From: Tomitella fengzijianii
GTDB taxonomy: Bacteria > Actinomycetota > Actinomycetes > Mycobacteriales > Mycobacteriaceae
Assembly: GCF_007559025.1 (NCBI RefSeq)
Contig: NZ_CP041765.1
Location: forward strand, 1,360,679 to 1,424,678
DNA length: 64,000 nt
Direction: 5' to 3'
The position numbers and the translations under genes are program-made. The stretch's first letter is position 1, and each line of letters begins with the position of its first letter. Under the pieces are notes generated by a model, which saw only the letters and a list, made by a program, of their open reading frames with translations, was not told the origin of the DNA and did not search any database. Positions 37,039-45,402 of this stretch are shown here, in pieces.

Positions 37039-37075
37039 GAGCCGGGCAGGACGAACGCTACGTCCTGCCCGGCTC
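37039..37075 (-). terminator. 15-bp perfect stem-loop after rpsR
   Basis: GAGCCGGGCAGGACG and its exact complement around a 7-nt loop AACGCTA. It is 61 nt downstream of the S18 stop on the minus strand. No T-run follows, so it is another U-poor terminator candidate. Confidence 0.7.
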
Positions 37076-37136
37076 CCGCCGGAAAAGTGTTCCCGATCAC
37101 CGGGCCGGACGACTCAGCGCGTCCGGCCGTCGGCGG

Positions 37137-37403
37137 TCAGTGCGTGGTGTACGGCAGCAGTGCCATCTCGCGTGCGTTCTTGACCGCGGTGGCGACCTGC
37201 CGCTGCTGCTGCGGGCTCAGCCCGGTGACGCGGCGCGAACGGATCTTGCCGCGGTCCGAGATGAACGTGCGCAGCAGGTTGACGTCCTTGTAGTCGACCG
37301 TGGCGATGCCCGCGGCGGTCAACGGGTTCTTCTTGGGCTTGCGGGGCGCGTCGTTGCGGTTCTTGCGCGACGACGACGACGACGAGTTCCTCTTGCCAGC
37401 CAT
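37137..37403 (-). CDS. rpsR: 30S ribosomal protein S18, cysteine-free form
   Basis: Small-subunit ribosomal protein of 88 aa, with [18 protein letters not shown] and [22 protein letters not shown] as family signatures. It contains no cysteine, which matches the zinc-independent (C-) S18 made by mycobacteria under zinc limitation. Here it stands alone, without the companion alternative ribosomal proteins usually found with the zinc-regulated copy. AAGGAGG lies about 9 nt before ATG 37403. No sequence like a Zur box was seen upstream, so whether it is the main or alternative S18 cannot be told from this window. Confidence 0.93.
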   Translation of the reverse strand: MAGKRNSSSSSSRKNRNDAPRKPKKNPLTAAGIATVDYKDVNLLRTFISDRGKIRSRRVTGLSPQQQRQVATAVKNAREMALLPYTTH

Positions 37404-37733
37404 CTTGTGCGGCCTCCTTGCGGCGTTTCGGTGCGGCGCGACGATGCGACGCCGTGGTTGGGTGTGACACAGCTGACGGGCAGCTCTACCCGTGGGGAGG
37501 CCCGGCGGGCACACCCGTGACCAGATAAACCTACGCGAGTGCCCGTCCCGCGGTCCACTCAGGGTGGCGCAGCCCCCGGCCGCGGAACGCGGCCGGGCAT
37601 AATCTCCGTGGCCCGGGACTCGGGCCGTTCCCCGTCCACAGACTCCGCCGGTCCGGACAGCCCGCCCACAGGCGCCGCCCGTACGGACCGCCCGCCCACG
37701 ACTCGATCGCGCCCGACGAAGGAGGCCGCCGCC
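37404..37733. other. Intergenic region between rpsR and the TRIC gene
   Basis: 330 nt of divergent upstream sequence. It contains imperfect GC-rich repeats at about 37630-37700, including GTCCGGACAG (37651-37660), the core also found in the pcrA minisatellite. No gene is supported; the frame upstream of the TRIC start is open but low-complexity. Confidence 0.5.
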
Positions 37734-38348
37734 GTGCTCACCACGCTCGACCTCATCGGCACGGCGGCGTTCGCGGCTTCGGGCGCGTCCATCGGCGTGT
37801 ACAAGCGCCTGGACCTGTTCGGCGTCTGCGTCGTCGGCGTCACGACGGGCATCGGCGGCGGCATCACCAGGGACCTCCTGCTGGGTGTGCATCCGCCCAC
37901 CGCGTTGGACCGGTGGCCGAACTTCGTCGTCGCACTGGCTTTCTCGCTGGCGGTGTTCTTGCTGCACCCGCTGATGGGGCACGTGCAGTCCGTGGTCCTG
38001 TGGCTCGACGCTCTGGGGATGGGGGTGTTCGCAACCACCGGCGCGGCCACGGCGCTGCACCACGACGCGGAATGGTGGGCCGCGATACTCATCGGCGCGA
38101 TCACGGCGATCGGCGGGGGAGTGCTGCGCGACGTGCTGGTCAACGAGATGCCGCTGCTGCTGCACCGTGACCTGTACGCGACGCCGGCGCTGCTCGGGGC
38201 GCTGATCGTGGTGGCGTTCGAGCTGTGGTCGGTGCCGTATCCGTGGGGGCTGGTCGCGGGCACGGTCATCGCCACCGCGCTGCGTATGGCTGCGCTGACG
38301 CGCGGCTGGAACCTGCCGTCGCCGCCGCAGTGGGGGCGGACCTCGTAG
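37734..38348 (+). CDS. Trimeric intracellular cation (TRIC) channel family protein
   Basis: A 204-aa membrane protein with seven helices (UPF0126/YicG family). Bacterial TRIC homologues form trimeric K+-permeable channels. The internal duplication is visible as [13 protein letters not shown] and [13 protein letters not shown], the glycine-rich kinks that line the pore. GTG 37734 is chosen because AAGGAGG stands 8 nt upstream; the earlier open frame is compositionally poor. Its TAG stop forms the start of a TAGGCT hexamer that may be the mprA -10. Confidence 0.88.
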   Translation: MLTTLDLIGTAAFAASGASIGVYKRLDLFGVCVVGVTTGIGGGITRDLLLGVHPPTALDRWPNFVVALAFSLAVFLLHPLMGHVQSVVLWLDALGMGVFATTGAATALHHDAEWWAAILIGAITAIGGGVLRDVLVNEMPLLLHRDLYATPALLGALIVVAFELWSVPYPWGLVAGTVIATALRMAALTRGWNLPSPPQWGRTS

Positions 38349-38351
38349 GCT
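38346..38351 (+). promoter_or_regulatory. Probable -10 hexamer of leaderless mprAB transcript
   Basis: TAGGCT, 6 nt before GTG 38358, overlapping the TRIC stop codon. No Shine-Dalgarno precedes mprA, consistent with a leaderless message. Confidence 0.5.
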
Positions 38352-38357
38352 TTGCGT

Positions 38358-39059
38358 GTGGCGGTGAACATTCTGGTGGTCGACGACGACCGTGCGGTGC
38401 GCGATTCGCTGCGCCGGTCTCTGACGTTCAACGGGTACACGGTCGAGACCGCGCACGACGGCCTGGACGCGTTGGAGAAGATAGACGCGGCACGGCCGGA
38501 CGCGGTGGTGCTGGACGTGATGATGCCGCGGGTCGACGGGCTCGAGGTGTGCCGGCGCCTGCGCGGCACGGGCGACGACCTGCCGGTGCTGATGCTCACG
38601 GCGCGCGATTCCGTTTCGGAACGCGTGGCGGGACTCGACGTCGGGGCGGACGATTACCTCCCGAAGCCGTTCGCCATGGAGGAGCTCCTGGCCCGGCTGC
38701 GCGCCCTGCTGCGCCGCGCCAATCCGGAGGAGGACGTGGACGGCGAGCCCGCGGAGGTGCTCGCGTTCGCCGATCTCACCCTGGACCAGGGCAGCCGCGA
38801 GATCATGCGCGGCGATCGCCCCATCAGCCTCACCCGCACGGAGTTCTCGCTGCTGGAGATGCTGTTGGCCAATCCCAAGCGGGTGCTCACGCGGGGCCGC
38901 ATCCTCGAGGAGGTGTGGGGCTACGACTTCCCCACGTCGGGCAACGCGCTGGAGGTGTACATCGGGTACCTGCGCCGCAAGACCGAGGCCGGCGGTGAGG
39001 CCCGACTGATCCACACCGTCCGTGGCGTGGGCTACGTGCTGCGGGAAAGCCCCCCGTGA
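38358..39059 (+). CDS. mprA: Response regulator MprA
   Basis: OmpR/PhoB-type response regulator, 233 aa, of the envelope-stress MprAB system that in M. tuberculosis governs sigB, sigE and pepD. The receiver has the acidic pair DDD (residues 9-11), phospho-acceptor Asp53 in [10 protein letters not shown] and Lys in YLPKPF. The winged-helix output domain follows ([16 protein letters not shown], then [21 protein letters not shown]). Identity to MprA is high by eye along the whole chain. GTG 38358 is preferred over TTG 38352. The stop overlaps mprB by 4 nt. Confidence 0.96.
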   Translation: MAVNILVVDDDRAVRDSLRRSLTFNGYTVETAHDGLDALEKIDAARPDAVVLDVMMPRVDGLEVCRRLRGTGDDLPVLMLTARDSVSERVAGLDVGADDYLPKPFAMEELLARLRALLRRANPEEDVDGEPAEVLAFADLTLDQGSREIMRGDRPISLTRTEFSLLEMLLANPKRVLTRGRILEEVWGYDFPTSGNALEVYIGYLRRKTEAGGEARLIHTVRGVGYVLRESPP

Positions 39060-40477
39060 CCCATCTGCGTCCGCACCCGCGCGCGTGGCTCGCGCACCTG
39101 CGCCGCGTCTCGTTGCGCGGGCGTGTCACGGCGCTGGCGACGACGGTCGCGGTGGTGCTGGTGGCGGCGATGGCGTTCTCGACCTACTTCGTGGTCCGCT
39201 CCGCCCTCTACACCTCGGTGGACACCCAGCTGCGCGCGCGTGCTGCGACGTTCGTGGACAGTTCGGCGCTGGCGCTGGACCCCAGTTTCGTCCTGACCCT
39301 CGCGCGGGCGTTCACCTCGGACATCAGCGTGGCGTTGATCTATCCGGACGGCTCCGTCTACGCGCCCGGGCCGCGCATCCCCATCGGCGGGCCGGAGGTC
39401 GACGTGGCGAGCGGGCAGGACCAGTCGTCCCTGCGCACCGCGGGCGGCCAGCGCATACTCGCGGAACGCTCCAAGTCCGGCGTCACCCTCGTGCTCTCGC
39501 AGCGGCTGGCGCCCACCCAGCGGGTCCTCGACAGATTGGCGCTGGTGCTCGGCATCGTCGGCGGCATCGGCGTCGTCGTCGCCGCGGCGGCCGGAACCGC
39601 CGTCGGCAGGACCGGTCTGCGTCCGGTCAGCCGGCTCACCGCGGCGGCCGAGCGCGTCGCCCGCACCGACGACCTCACCCCGATCCCCGTCACCGGCAAT
39701 GACGAACTGGCGCGGCTCACCATGAGCTTCAACGCGATGCTCCGCGCCCTTGCGGACTCGCGTGAACGGCAGAGCCGGCTCGTCGCCGACGCCGGCCACG
39801 AGCTCAAGACGCCGCTCACGTCGCTGCGCACCAACGCCGAACTGCTGATCGCGGCCGGGCGCCCCGGTGCTCCGGCGCTGCCGCCAGGCGAGACCGAGGC
39901 GATACGCGACGACGTGCTGGCGCAGATCGAGGAGTTGTCGACGCTGGTGGCGGACCTGGTGGACCTGGCGCGGGAGGACAGCCCGGAGACCGTGCGGCAG
40001 CGCATCGACCTGCGCGACGTGCTCGACGGGGCGCTCGACCGCGTGCAGCGGCGCCGCTCGGACGTGCAGTTCGAGGTGTGGGCGGCGTCCTGGTTCGTCT
40101 ACGGCGACGCGGGAGGCTTCGGGCGGGCCGTGCTGAACATCCTCGACAACGCGGCCAAGTGGAGCCCGCCGGGGGAGAAGGTGCACGTGGCACTGCGCCA
40201 GGTGGGGCCGAATGTCGCGGAGCTCACGGTCGCGGACGCCGGACCGGGGATCCCGGAACATGACAGGCAATTGGTGTTCGAGCGCTTCTACCGGTCCGAC
40301 ACCGCCCGTTCGATGCCCGGTTCCGGCCTGGGCCTGGCGATCGTGCGGCAGGTGGTGGTCAAGCACGGCGGCGTCATCACGGCGGACGTGTCCGAGCGCG
40401 GTGGCGCGCTGATCCGCATCGCACTCCCCGGCGAACCGGCGCCCGCACCGGACGGCGGACCGTTCGTGGAGGGCTGA
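39056..40477 (+). CDS. mprB: Sensor histidine kinase MprB
   Basis: Membrane sensor kinase, 473 aa. A helix at about residues 27-49, an external sensor loop (50-160) and a second helix (about 161-182) precede a HAMP domain. The phosphorylated His248 lies in [14 protein letters not shown]. The ATPase domain has [16 protein letters not shown] and [12 protein letters not shown] 39056 overlaps the mprA stop (GTGA). In mycobacteria the external loop senses surface stress together with DnaK; here only the layout can be confirmed. Confidence 0.95.
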   Translation: MTHLRPHPRAWLAHLRRVSLRGRVTALATTVAVVLVAAMAFSTYFVVRSALYTSVDTQLRARAATFVDSSALALDPSFVLTLARAFTSDISVALIYPDGSVYAPGPRIPIGGPEVDVASGQDQSSLRTAGGQRILAERSKSGVTLVLSQRLAPTQRVLDRLALVLGIVGGIGVVVAAAAGTAVGRTGLRPVSRLTAAAERVARTDDLTPIPVTGNDELARLTMSFNAMLRALADSRERQSRLVADAGHELKTPLTSLRTNAELLIAAGRPGAPALPPGETEAIRDDVLAQIEELSTLVADLVDLAREDSPETVRQRIDLRDVLDGALDRVQRRRSDVQFEVWAASWFVYGDAGGFGRAVLNILDNAAKWSPPGEKVHVALRQVGPNVAELTVADAGPGIPEHDRQLVFERFYRSDTARSMPGSGLGLAIVRQVVVKHGGVITADVSERGGALIRIALPGEPAPAPDGGPFVEG

Positions 40478-40527
40478 ACCGCCGGCGCGGGGACGGCGAA
40501 TTCGTTCCACGGGTAATCACCAGTGTG

Positions 40528-40545
40528 TTCTCAGTGGGCTCTCAG
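40528..40545 (+). promoter_or_regulatory. Probable MprA box upstream of pepD
   Basis: Two direct repeats, TTCTCAG (40528-40534) and CTCTCAG (40539-40545), spaced 11 bp apart, one helical turn, 148 bp before pepD. From memory, the MprA site consists of two such loosely conserved TCTCAG-type repeats upstream of mprA and pepD. Confidence 0.7.
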
Positions 40546-40692
40546 CAACGTGCACCACGCTGAATATCAGAGGCCGCCGCCACGCATCGGCGTGGCGTGC
40601 GGCGAAGGGCGGCCCCGCCGGATTCGTTCTCCGGCGCCGAGGCCGGCCCGGAGAACGGGGCGGCGGGGCGCCGCCAGGGAGAGAGGCCGAGA

Positions 40693-42117
40693 ATGGACGA
40701 CAAGCGCAACCCCGACGACGGGCACGACGGCGCGGAGCAGGCTCCCGGGCCGCACGACCAAGGGGTGCAGGGCGGGCCGCCCCGGTACGATCCGCACGGA
40801 GGTGCACCGGGCGGCCCGCACTCCACCGAGGAGCTGCACGGGTTGGGGACGCCGCCGGCCGCGAACCCTCCGGGGCCCGGCCCCTACCAGGCGCCCGGCC
40901 GGTATCCGCCGCAGGGCGCCTATCAAGGCGCGTATCCGGGACCGGGACCCGCGCACTATCCGGGCCCACAGCACACCGGTCCCGCAGCCCCGCCGCAGCA
41001 GGCGGCCGCACCCCCGCGCAGAAGGCCGGGCGCCGCCGTGCTCGTCGCCGGCGCTCTGGCGTTCGCGCTCGTGGGCGGGGCCGTCGGCGGCGTGACCGGC
41101 GCCTACTTCGCGACCAACGATGATTCCGGCTCCTCGTCGGTCGTGCAGGCCCTCAACGACTCGACCGCCAAGGCGCAGCCCACCGCAGCCGCACCCAGCG
41201 GATCCGTGCAGCAGGTGGCGCAGAAGGTGCTTCCGAGCGTCGTCGAGATCAAGGTGGCCACGCGCGGCGGGGGCGGAGAAGGTTCCGGCATCATCCTGTC
41301 GCAGGACGGCATGATCCTGACCAATAACCACGTCGCCACCGCGGAGACCTCCGGGCCGGTGCAGATCCAGGTGACGTTCGCGGACGGGTCCACCAGCCCG
41401 GCGAAGATCGTCGCGTCCGACCCGGTCACCGATATCGCAGTGATCAAGGCCGACAAGACCGGCCTTACGCCGATCGAACTGGGCTCGTCGTCCAACCTTC
41501 AGGTGGGCCAGCAGGTGGTCGCTATCGGATCGCCACTGGGGCTGTCCGGCACCGTCACCTCGGGGATCATCAGCGCGCTCAACCGCCCGGTGTCCACCAG
41601 CGGCAACAGTGGCGACCAGGCCACGGTGATCGACGCGATCCAGACCGACGCCGCGATCAATCCGGGCAACTCCGGCGGCGCCCTGGTGAATATGAAGGGC
41701 CAGCTGGTCGGCATGAACACCGCCATCGCCTCGCTCGGCGAGGGGATGGGGCAGCAGTCCGGTTCGATCGGCCTGGGCTTCGCCATCCCGGTCGAGCAGG
41801 TCAAGCAGATCTCCCAGGATCTGATCACCACCGGACACGCCAAGCACGCGCAGATCGGGATCACCGTCCCGGTGCGCTCCAACGCTCCGGGCGCGCTGGT
41901 GATGTCGGTGCTGCCGGGCGGTCCGGCGGATCAGGCGGGCATCAAGAAGGGGCAGATCGTCACCAAGGTCGGCGATCGTGTTGTGAGCGGCGGCGACGGC
42001 CTGATCGCGGCGGTCCGCTCCCACGCTCCCGGCGACAAGGTCACCATCACGGTCACCGACCAGGACGGCGGTAACGCGCACACGGTCGACGTGACGTTGG
42101 GCGAGGCGCAGGACTGA
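40693..42117 (+). CDS. pepD: HtrA-family serine protease PepD
   Basis: Membrane-anchored DegP/HtrA-like protease-chaperone, 474 aa. A Pro/Gly/Tyr-rich cytoplasmic region (1-110) is followed by one membrane helix (about 112-136) and an external trypsin-like domain with the triad His213 (TNNHVAT), Asp247 (DPVTDIAV) and Ser327 (NPGNSGGAL). A PDZ domain (about 385-470, GGPADQAGIKKGQIV) completes it. It degrades or refolds damaged envelope proteins and is regulated by MprA in M. tuberculosis. GAGAGAGG precedes ATG 40693. Confidence 0.95.
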   Translation: MDDKRNPDDGHDGAEQAPGPHDQGVQGGPPRYDPHGGAPGGPHSTEELHGLGTPPAANPPGPGPYQAPGRYPPQGAYQGAYPGPGPAHYPGPQHTGPAAPPQQAAAPPRRRPGAAVLVAGALAFALVGGAVGGVTGAYFATNDDSGSSSVVQALNDSTAKAQPTAAAPSGSVQQVAQKVLPSVVEIKVATRGGGGEGSGIILSQDGMILTNNHVATAETSGPVQIQVTFADGSTSPAKIVASDPVTDIAVIKADKTGLTPIELGSSSNLQVGQQVVAIGSPLGLSGTVTSGIISALNRPVSTSGNSGDQATVIDAIQTDAAINPGNSGGALVNMKGQLVGMNTAIASLGEGMGQQSGSIGLGFAIPVEQVKQISQDLITTGHAKHAQIGITVPVRSNAPGALVMSVLPGGPADQAGIKKGQIVTKVGDRVVSGGDGLIAAVRSHAPGDKVTITVTDQDGGNAHTVDVTLGEAQD

Positions 42118-42160
42118 CCCGAAGGCCGCAGAACACCACACGCAACAGGAGGACGTCGCC

Positions 42161-42754
42161 TTGATCATGATCGACAACGACACCGAGACCAACGGTTTCC
42201 GCCTCACCGACGATGGAATCGCCGCGGCAGCGCTGCTGGGCACTACGGTGGACCGTATGGACAGACTGAACACACTCGCGGGACGGGCGTTGATCGTCGT
42301 CGTCGACGACCGCACGGCGCACGGCGACGTCGAGGACGAGTCCGGCCCGCTGGTGGGCGAGCTGCTGCAGGAAGACGGTTTCCTCGTCGACGGGACCGTG
42401 GTGGTCTCGTCCGACGAGGTGGAGATCCGCAAGGCGCTCAACACCGCCGTGATCGGCGGCGTGGACCTGGTCGTGTCCGTCGGCGGCACCGGAGTGTCGC
42501 CGCGGGACGTCACCCCCGAGGTCACCATCGAGATCCTCGACCGCGAGATCCCCGGGATCGCCGAGGCGCTGCGCTCCTCGGCGCTGGCCGCGGGCTCCAT
42601 CGAGGGCGGCCTGTCGCGCGGGGTGGCGGGAATCTCCGGCAGCACGCTCGTGGTCAACCTGGCGGGCACCCGCGAGTCGGTCCGTGACGGCATGGCCACC
42701 CTGGCCCGTTTGGCCCGGCATGTGATCGGCGACCTGTCGCGTGTCGATGAGTGA
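42161..42754 (+). CDS. moaB2: MoaB/Mog family molybdopterin protein (MoaB2-like)
   Basis: A 197-aa member of the MoaB/Mog fold that adenylates or binds molybdopterin. The core begins AGRALIVVVDDRTAHGDVEDESGP. VVSVGGTGVSPRDVTPE is the pterin/nucleotide loop, with ISGSTLVVNLAGT near the end. The linkage to mprAB-pepD matches Rv0984. An N-terminal extension of about 32 residues is likely real: AGGAGG lies exactly 8 nt before TTG 42161, whereas the internal ATG 42257, where known homologues begin, has no ribosome-binding site. Confidence 0.9.
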   Translation: MIMIDNDTETNGFRLTDDGIAAAALLGTTVDRMDRLNTLAGRALIVVVDDRTAHGDVEDESGPLVGELLQEDGFLVDGTVVVSSDEVEIRKALNTAVIGGVDLVVSVGGTGVSPRDVTPEVTIEILDREIPGIAEALRSSALAAGSIEGGLSRGVAGISGSTLVVNLAGTRESVRDGMATLARLARHVIGDLSRVDE

Positions 42755-42998
42755 CGATCGTGTGCGCAGCACCCCGGACGTCCAGTCTCCGGACGCCCCG
42801 CCCCTGGACGACGGCCCGGCGGGGGAGGCGGAACGGGCGCGGAGGCGTGCGGCGCAGCGCGCCAGGATCGCCAGCATTTTCGGGGAGAACCTGCCCGATG
42901 CCGGCGGTGACGAGATCGCGAGGAACAGCGCGCGCGAACGGGGCCGCGGCGGCGGCGATGAATGGCTCCGCAGCAACGTGCCCCCGCACCACGGCTGA
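42747..42998 (+). CDS. Small charged hypothetical protein overlapping moaB2
   Basis: An 83-aa hydrophilic protein with an acidic N-terminus, an Arg/Ala-rich helix (EAERARRRAAQRARIASIFG) and a conserved-looking end, DEWLRSNVPPHHG. I recall similar W-L-x-x-x-x-P-P-H-H tails in small proteins of related genera, which supports a real gene, but no function is known. ATG 42747 overlaps the last codons of moaB2 by 8 nt, so translation is probably coupled. Confidence 0.65.
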   Translation: MSDDRVRSTPDVQSPDAPPLDDGPAGEAERARRRAAQRARIASIFGENLPDAGGDEIARNSARERGRGGGDEWLRSNVPPHHG

Positions 42999-43037
42999 AG
43001 CGCACGCACGGCGTCGGTCCGTGCGCCGGGTGGCGTC

Positions 43038-43886
43038 TCAGTGCATGGTGACGGTCATCGCGCGGGTCATCGACGCGGACGCCACGCGCGCGGCCTCCGG
43101 CGCGGGAAGCGCCACCAGAAGGATCCGTCCGCGGCGCGAGCGTGATTCCGGCGCCGGCGGTACGAGCACGACCGGGGCTGCGGTCGCCATCGTCAACGGC
43201 GAACCGTCGGCCGGGGAGCCGTCGGGTCCGGGCGGCGCGATGCGGGCCGCGGAATCGGCCGCGTCCACCGGACCGGCGTCGGCGGCGCCAGCTGAATCGC
43301 CATCGTCGTAGTCCACGCCGGGGGCCCGGTCCACGCCGGGGGCCGTGGTCGGCGCGCGCTCCTGATCGTCCGCGGGAGCGGCGATGATGTCGACGAGGTC
43401 GCCGGCACGGACCACGTCGGCCAGGGCCGGATCGGCCAGACGGATCGTGACGAGACGCGCGTTGTGCACCCCCGCCGCGGCCTGCGCCAGCGGCTCGCCC
43501 AGCAACCGCACGTCGGTCAGCACCTCTCCGGCCCGCACAGGGGCGGCGATGGTGCGGCCCAACGCGGCCTCGGCGGCGGACAGCGCGCCGCGGGGCACCG
43601 ACCGCGCCGCGCGCCGCACGACGGTCACACCCTCGGCGGTGACCTCGGAACCGGGCGGCAGGTCCTGCGCCGCGACGACGACGTCGACCTCGTCGGAGGC
43701 GGGATCACCGCGTAAAGCGAGCAGAACCGCCGTCACCGCCAGCACCGCGGCGGCGCAGCGGCGCAATGCGACGGTGCGCGGCCAGCCGGGCGCCCACGCC
43801 GCCCGAGCCCTCTGGAACGGCCCCGCACGCAGGTCCCGCGTCCTGTGCCCCGAATCCGATGATCCGCGGCCGAATCCCCCCGCCAT
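43038..43886 (-). CDS. SAF-domain (CpaB/RcpC-like) envelope protein
   Basis: A 282-aa protein with one membrane helix near residues 42-58 and an external SAF domain beginning VDVVVAAQDLPPGSEVTAEGVTVV. This is the beta-clip fold of CpaB/FlgA, with RAGEVLTDVRLLG and RLADPALADVVRAGDLVDI as further blocks. An acidic low-complexity loop (about 175-225) interrupts the C-terminal half. CpaB assembles Flp pili, but no pilus genes are visible here. ATG 43886 is chosen; a duplicated 16-bp segment upstream makes a second CACATGG copy 18 nt earlier, out of this reading frame's need. Confidence 0.75.
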   Translation of the reverse strand: MAGGFGRGSSDSGHRTRDLRAGPFQRARAAWAPGWPRTVALRRCAAAVLAVTAVLLALRGDPASDEVDVVVAAQDLPPGSEVTAEGVTVVRRAARSVPRGALSAAEAALGRTIAAPVRAGEVLTDVRLLGEPLAQAAAGVHNARLVTIRLADPALADVVRAGDLVDIIAAPADDQERAPTTAPGVDRAPGVDYDDGDSAGAADAGPVDAADSAARIAPPGPDGSPADGSPLTMATAAPVVLVPPAPESRSRRGRILLVALPAPEAARVASASMTRAMTVTMH

Positions 43887-44048
43887 GTGCAACCCCCGCC
43901 ATGTGCAACCCCGTCGTCCCCCGCCGCGCGTCGGTACCCGGCGGAGACCACGCTACGGGCCCGCCGGCGGCAGGACGAACGAAAGCCGGCGCGGTTGTGG
44001 ATAACCGCGCCGGCCACGTGCCGGGGAAAGCCGCCTGCCCGCGGCGGG

Positions 44049-44381
44049 TCAGCTCGCGGCGGATCCGGAGGCCGCGGGCGCCGGGCTGGACTTGGCATCC
44101 GAGCCGGACTTGGCGCCGTCGCCGGATTTCGCCGAACCCGACGAATCCGAGGACGATGAGCCTGAGGACGAGGATTCAGCGGACGACCCGGCGGGAACGG
44201 CGCCCGAACGGCTGTCGGTGCGGTAGAACCCGCTGCCCTTGAACACGATGCCCACCGAGTTGAACAATTTCCGCAGCCGGCCCCCGCAGTCCGAGCACAC
44301 CGTGAGCGCATCGTCGCTGAACTTCTGGACGATGTCGAAGCTGTTGCCGCATTCGGTGCAGGCGTACGAATAGGTGGGCAC
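44049..44381 (-). CDS. FmdB-type zinc-ribbon protein, Rv0991c/Ruc-like
   Basis: A 110-aa protein. Residues 1-52 are an FmdB zinc ribbon with two CxxC pairs (Cys8/Cys11 and Cys29/Cys32) and the conserved MPTYSYACTECG start. The remaining half is a disordered Ser/Gly/Ala/Asp tail. The M. tuberculosis homologue Rv0991c was described as a redox-regulated chaperone whose zinc cysteines and disordered tail matter (recalled knowledge), and both features are kept here. It lies upstream of the SAF gene on the same strand; the MTHFS gene is further upstream, also on the minus strand. Confidence 0.92.
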   Translation of the reverse strand: MPTYSYACTECGNSFDIVQKFSDDALTVCSDCGGRLRKLFNSVGIVFKGSGFYRTDSRSGAVPAGSSAESSSSGSSSSDSSGSAKSGDGAKSGSDAKSSPAPAASGSAAS

Positions 44382-44576
44382 GGGCGGACCTCCCGGGGTG
44401 GGCCGCGCGGAACGCGGCGGGCTGGTTTCGCGGCGGAGCGCGCATGCGGCTCGGGCCGGGCCGCATGCGCTGCGCCGGGCGGGGCTGCTGCCCCGCTGCG
44501 CCGGCGTTCCGGCCGTTTGAGCACTCCGACTACACGAGTGCCAACGCCTCCATGGTAGAGGTTGTTCCCCGCGTCG

Positions 44577-45254
44577 TCAGTGCCGGTCTATGCGGACCAC
44601 TCCACGACGGGGCGTGAGGACCGTTCCGACGCGGACGTCGTGCGGGTCCTCGGGGAGCTCGTCGACGAGTTCCCCGTCGCCCACCACACAGACCATCGCC
44701 GCCCCCGGGGCGGCGAGCGGGAGCGTCCTGTCGTAGTAGCCGCCGCCGCGCCCCAGGCGCACGCCGCGCAGGTCCACGGCCACCGCGGGCACCAGGATGA
44801 GCGTGGCCCCGGCGATGGCCGAGGGGGCCAGAACCGGCCCCGGAGGCTCGAGCAGCCCGTACCGGGCGGGGCGCAGGGAGCCGCTTCCCGTGTACTGCGC
44901 CCAGGACAGCGGGCCCGGCGCGCCGGTGACCGGGACGAGCACCCGCAATCCGGCGGCCAGGGCGTCGTCGAGCATCCGCACTCCGCCCGGTTCGGTCTCG
45001 GTGGGGACGTACGCGCAGACGGTCGCACCTCGTGGCAGCGTGGTGAGGATCTCGGTGCGCCACGTCGCCGCCAGGGACTCGCTCTCGGCACGAAGGTCTT
45101 CCTGCGCCGCGGCGGCCCGTCGCGCGCGGAAGCGCACGCGCCAGCCATGTTTGTCTCCGGCGGCGGGAAGGGTGTGCGGGGACGCCCCGCCGTCTTCCCC
45201 GCCGCGGTCGGAGCGCGCCGGCCGCGTCTCGCGGCCCGGATCCTTGCTGGACAT
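44577..45254 (-). CDS. 5-formyltetrahydrofolate cyclo-ligase
   Basis: Converts 5-formyl-THF to methenyl-THF with ATP, salvaging folate and affecting antifolate tolerance; 225 aa. The ATP/folate loop GRGGGYYDR and the segment VCAYVPTETEPG are diagnostic. The start ATG 45254 has AGAGG about 10 nt upstream; the open frame continues further but is compositionally poor. It is divergent from galU, as in Rv0992c-Rv0993. Confidence 0.93.
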   Translation of the reverse strand: MSSKDPGRETRPARSDRGGEDGGASPHTLPAAGDKHGWRVRFRARRAAAAQEDLRAESESLAATWRTEILTTLPRGATVCAYVPTETEPGGVRMLDDALAAGLRVLVPVTGAPGPLSWAQYTGSGSLRPARYGLLEPPGPVLAPSAIAGATLILVPAVAVDLRGVRLGRGGGYYDRTLPLAAPGAAMVCVVGDGELVDELPEDPHDVRVGTVLTPRRGVVRIDRH

Positions 45255-45390
45255 CCGTGTTGAACCTCTTTCGCCATGCGATCCGCGCGCTGCGGCCCGG
45301 GACGGCGCATTCCTCGGGATTGCGCCGTTTTTCCCGCGTGCTGAACTCGGCATCGCGCCGCTCGATCGCCGTATCGGGTCGATCAATCGT

Positions 45391-45396
45391 TAGGGT
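45391..45396 (+). promoter_or_regulatory. Probable -10 hexamer of leaderless galU transcript
   Basis: TAGGGT, 6 nt before ATG 45403. The gap AGGGCC is unlikely to act as a ribosome-binding site at that distance. Confidence 0.5.
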
Positions 45397-45402
45397 AGGG
45401 CC

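Noticed and set aside
37404-37560. Zur box ahead of the cysteine-free S18
   Set aside because: No AT-rich palindrome of the expected kind is present in this GC-rich stretch.
37137-39014. Long minus-strand open frame of about 625 codons antisense to the TRIC and mprA genes
   Set aside because: Only its last 88 codons are a recognisable gene (rpsR). The rest is a frame kept open by high GC content opposite real genes. Similar long antisense frames elsewhere were discarded for the same reason.
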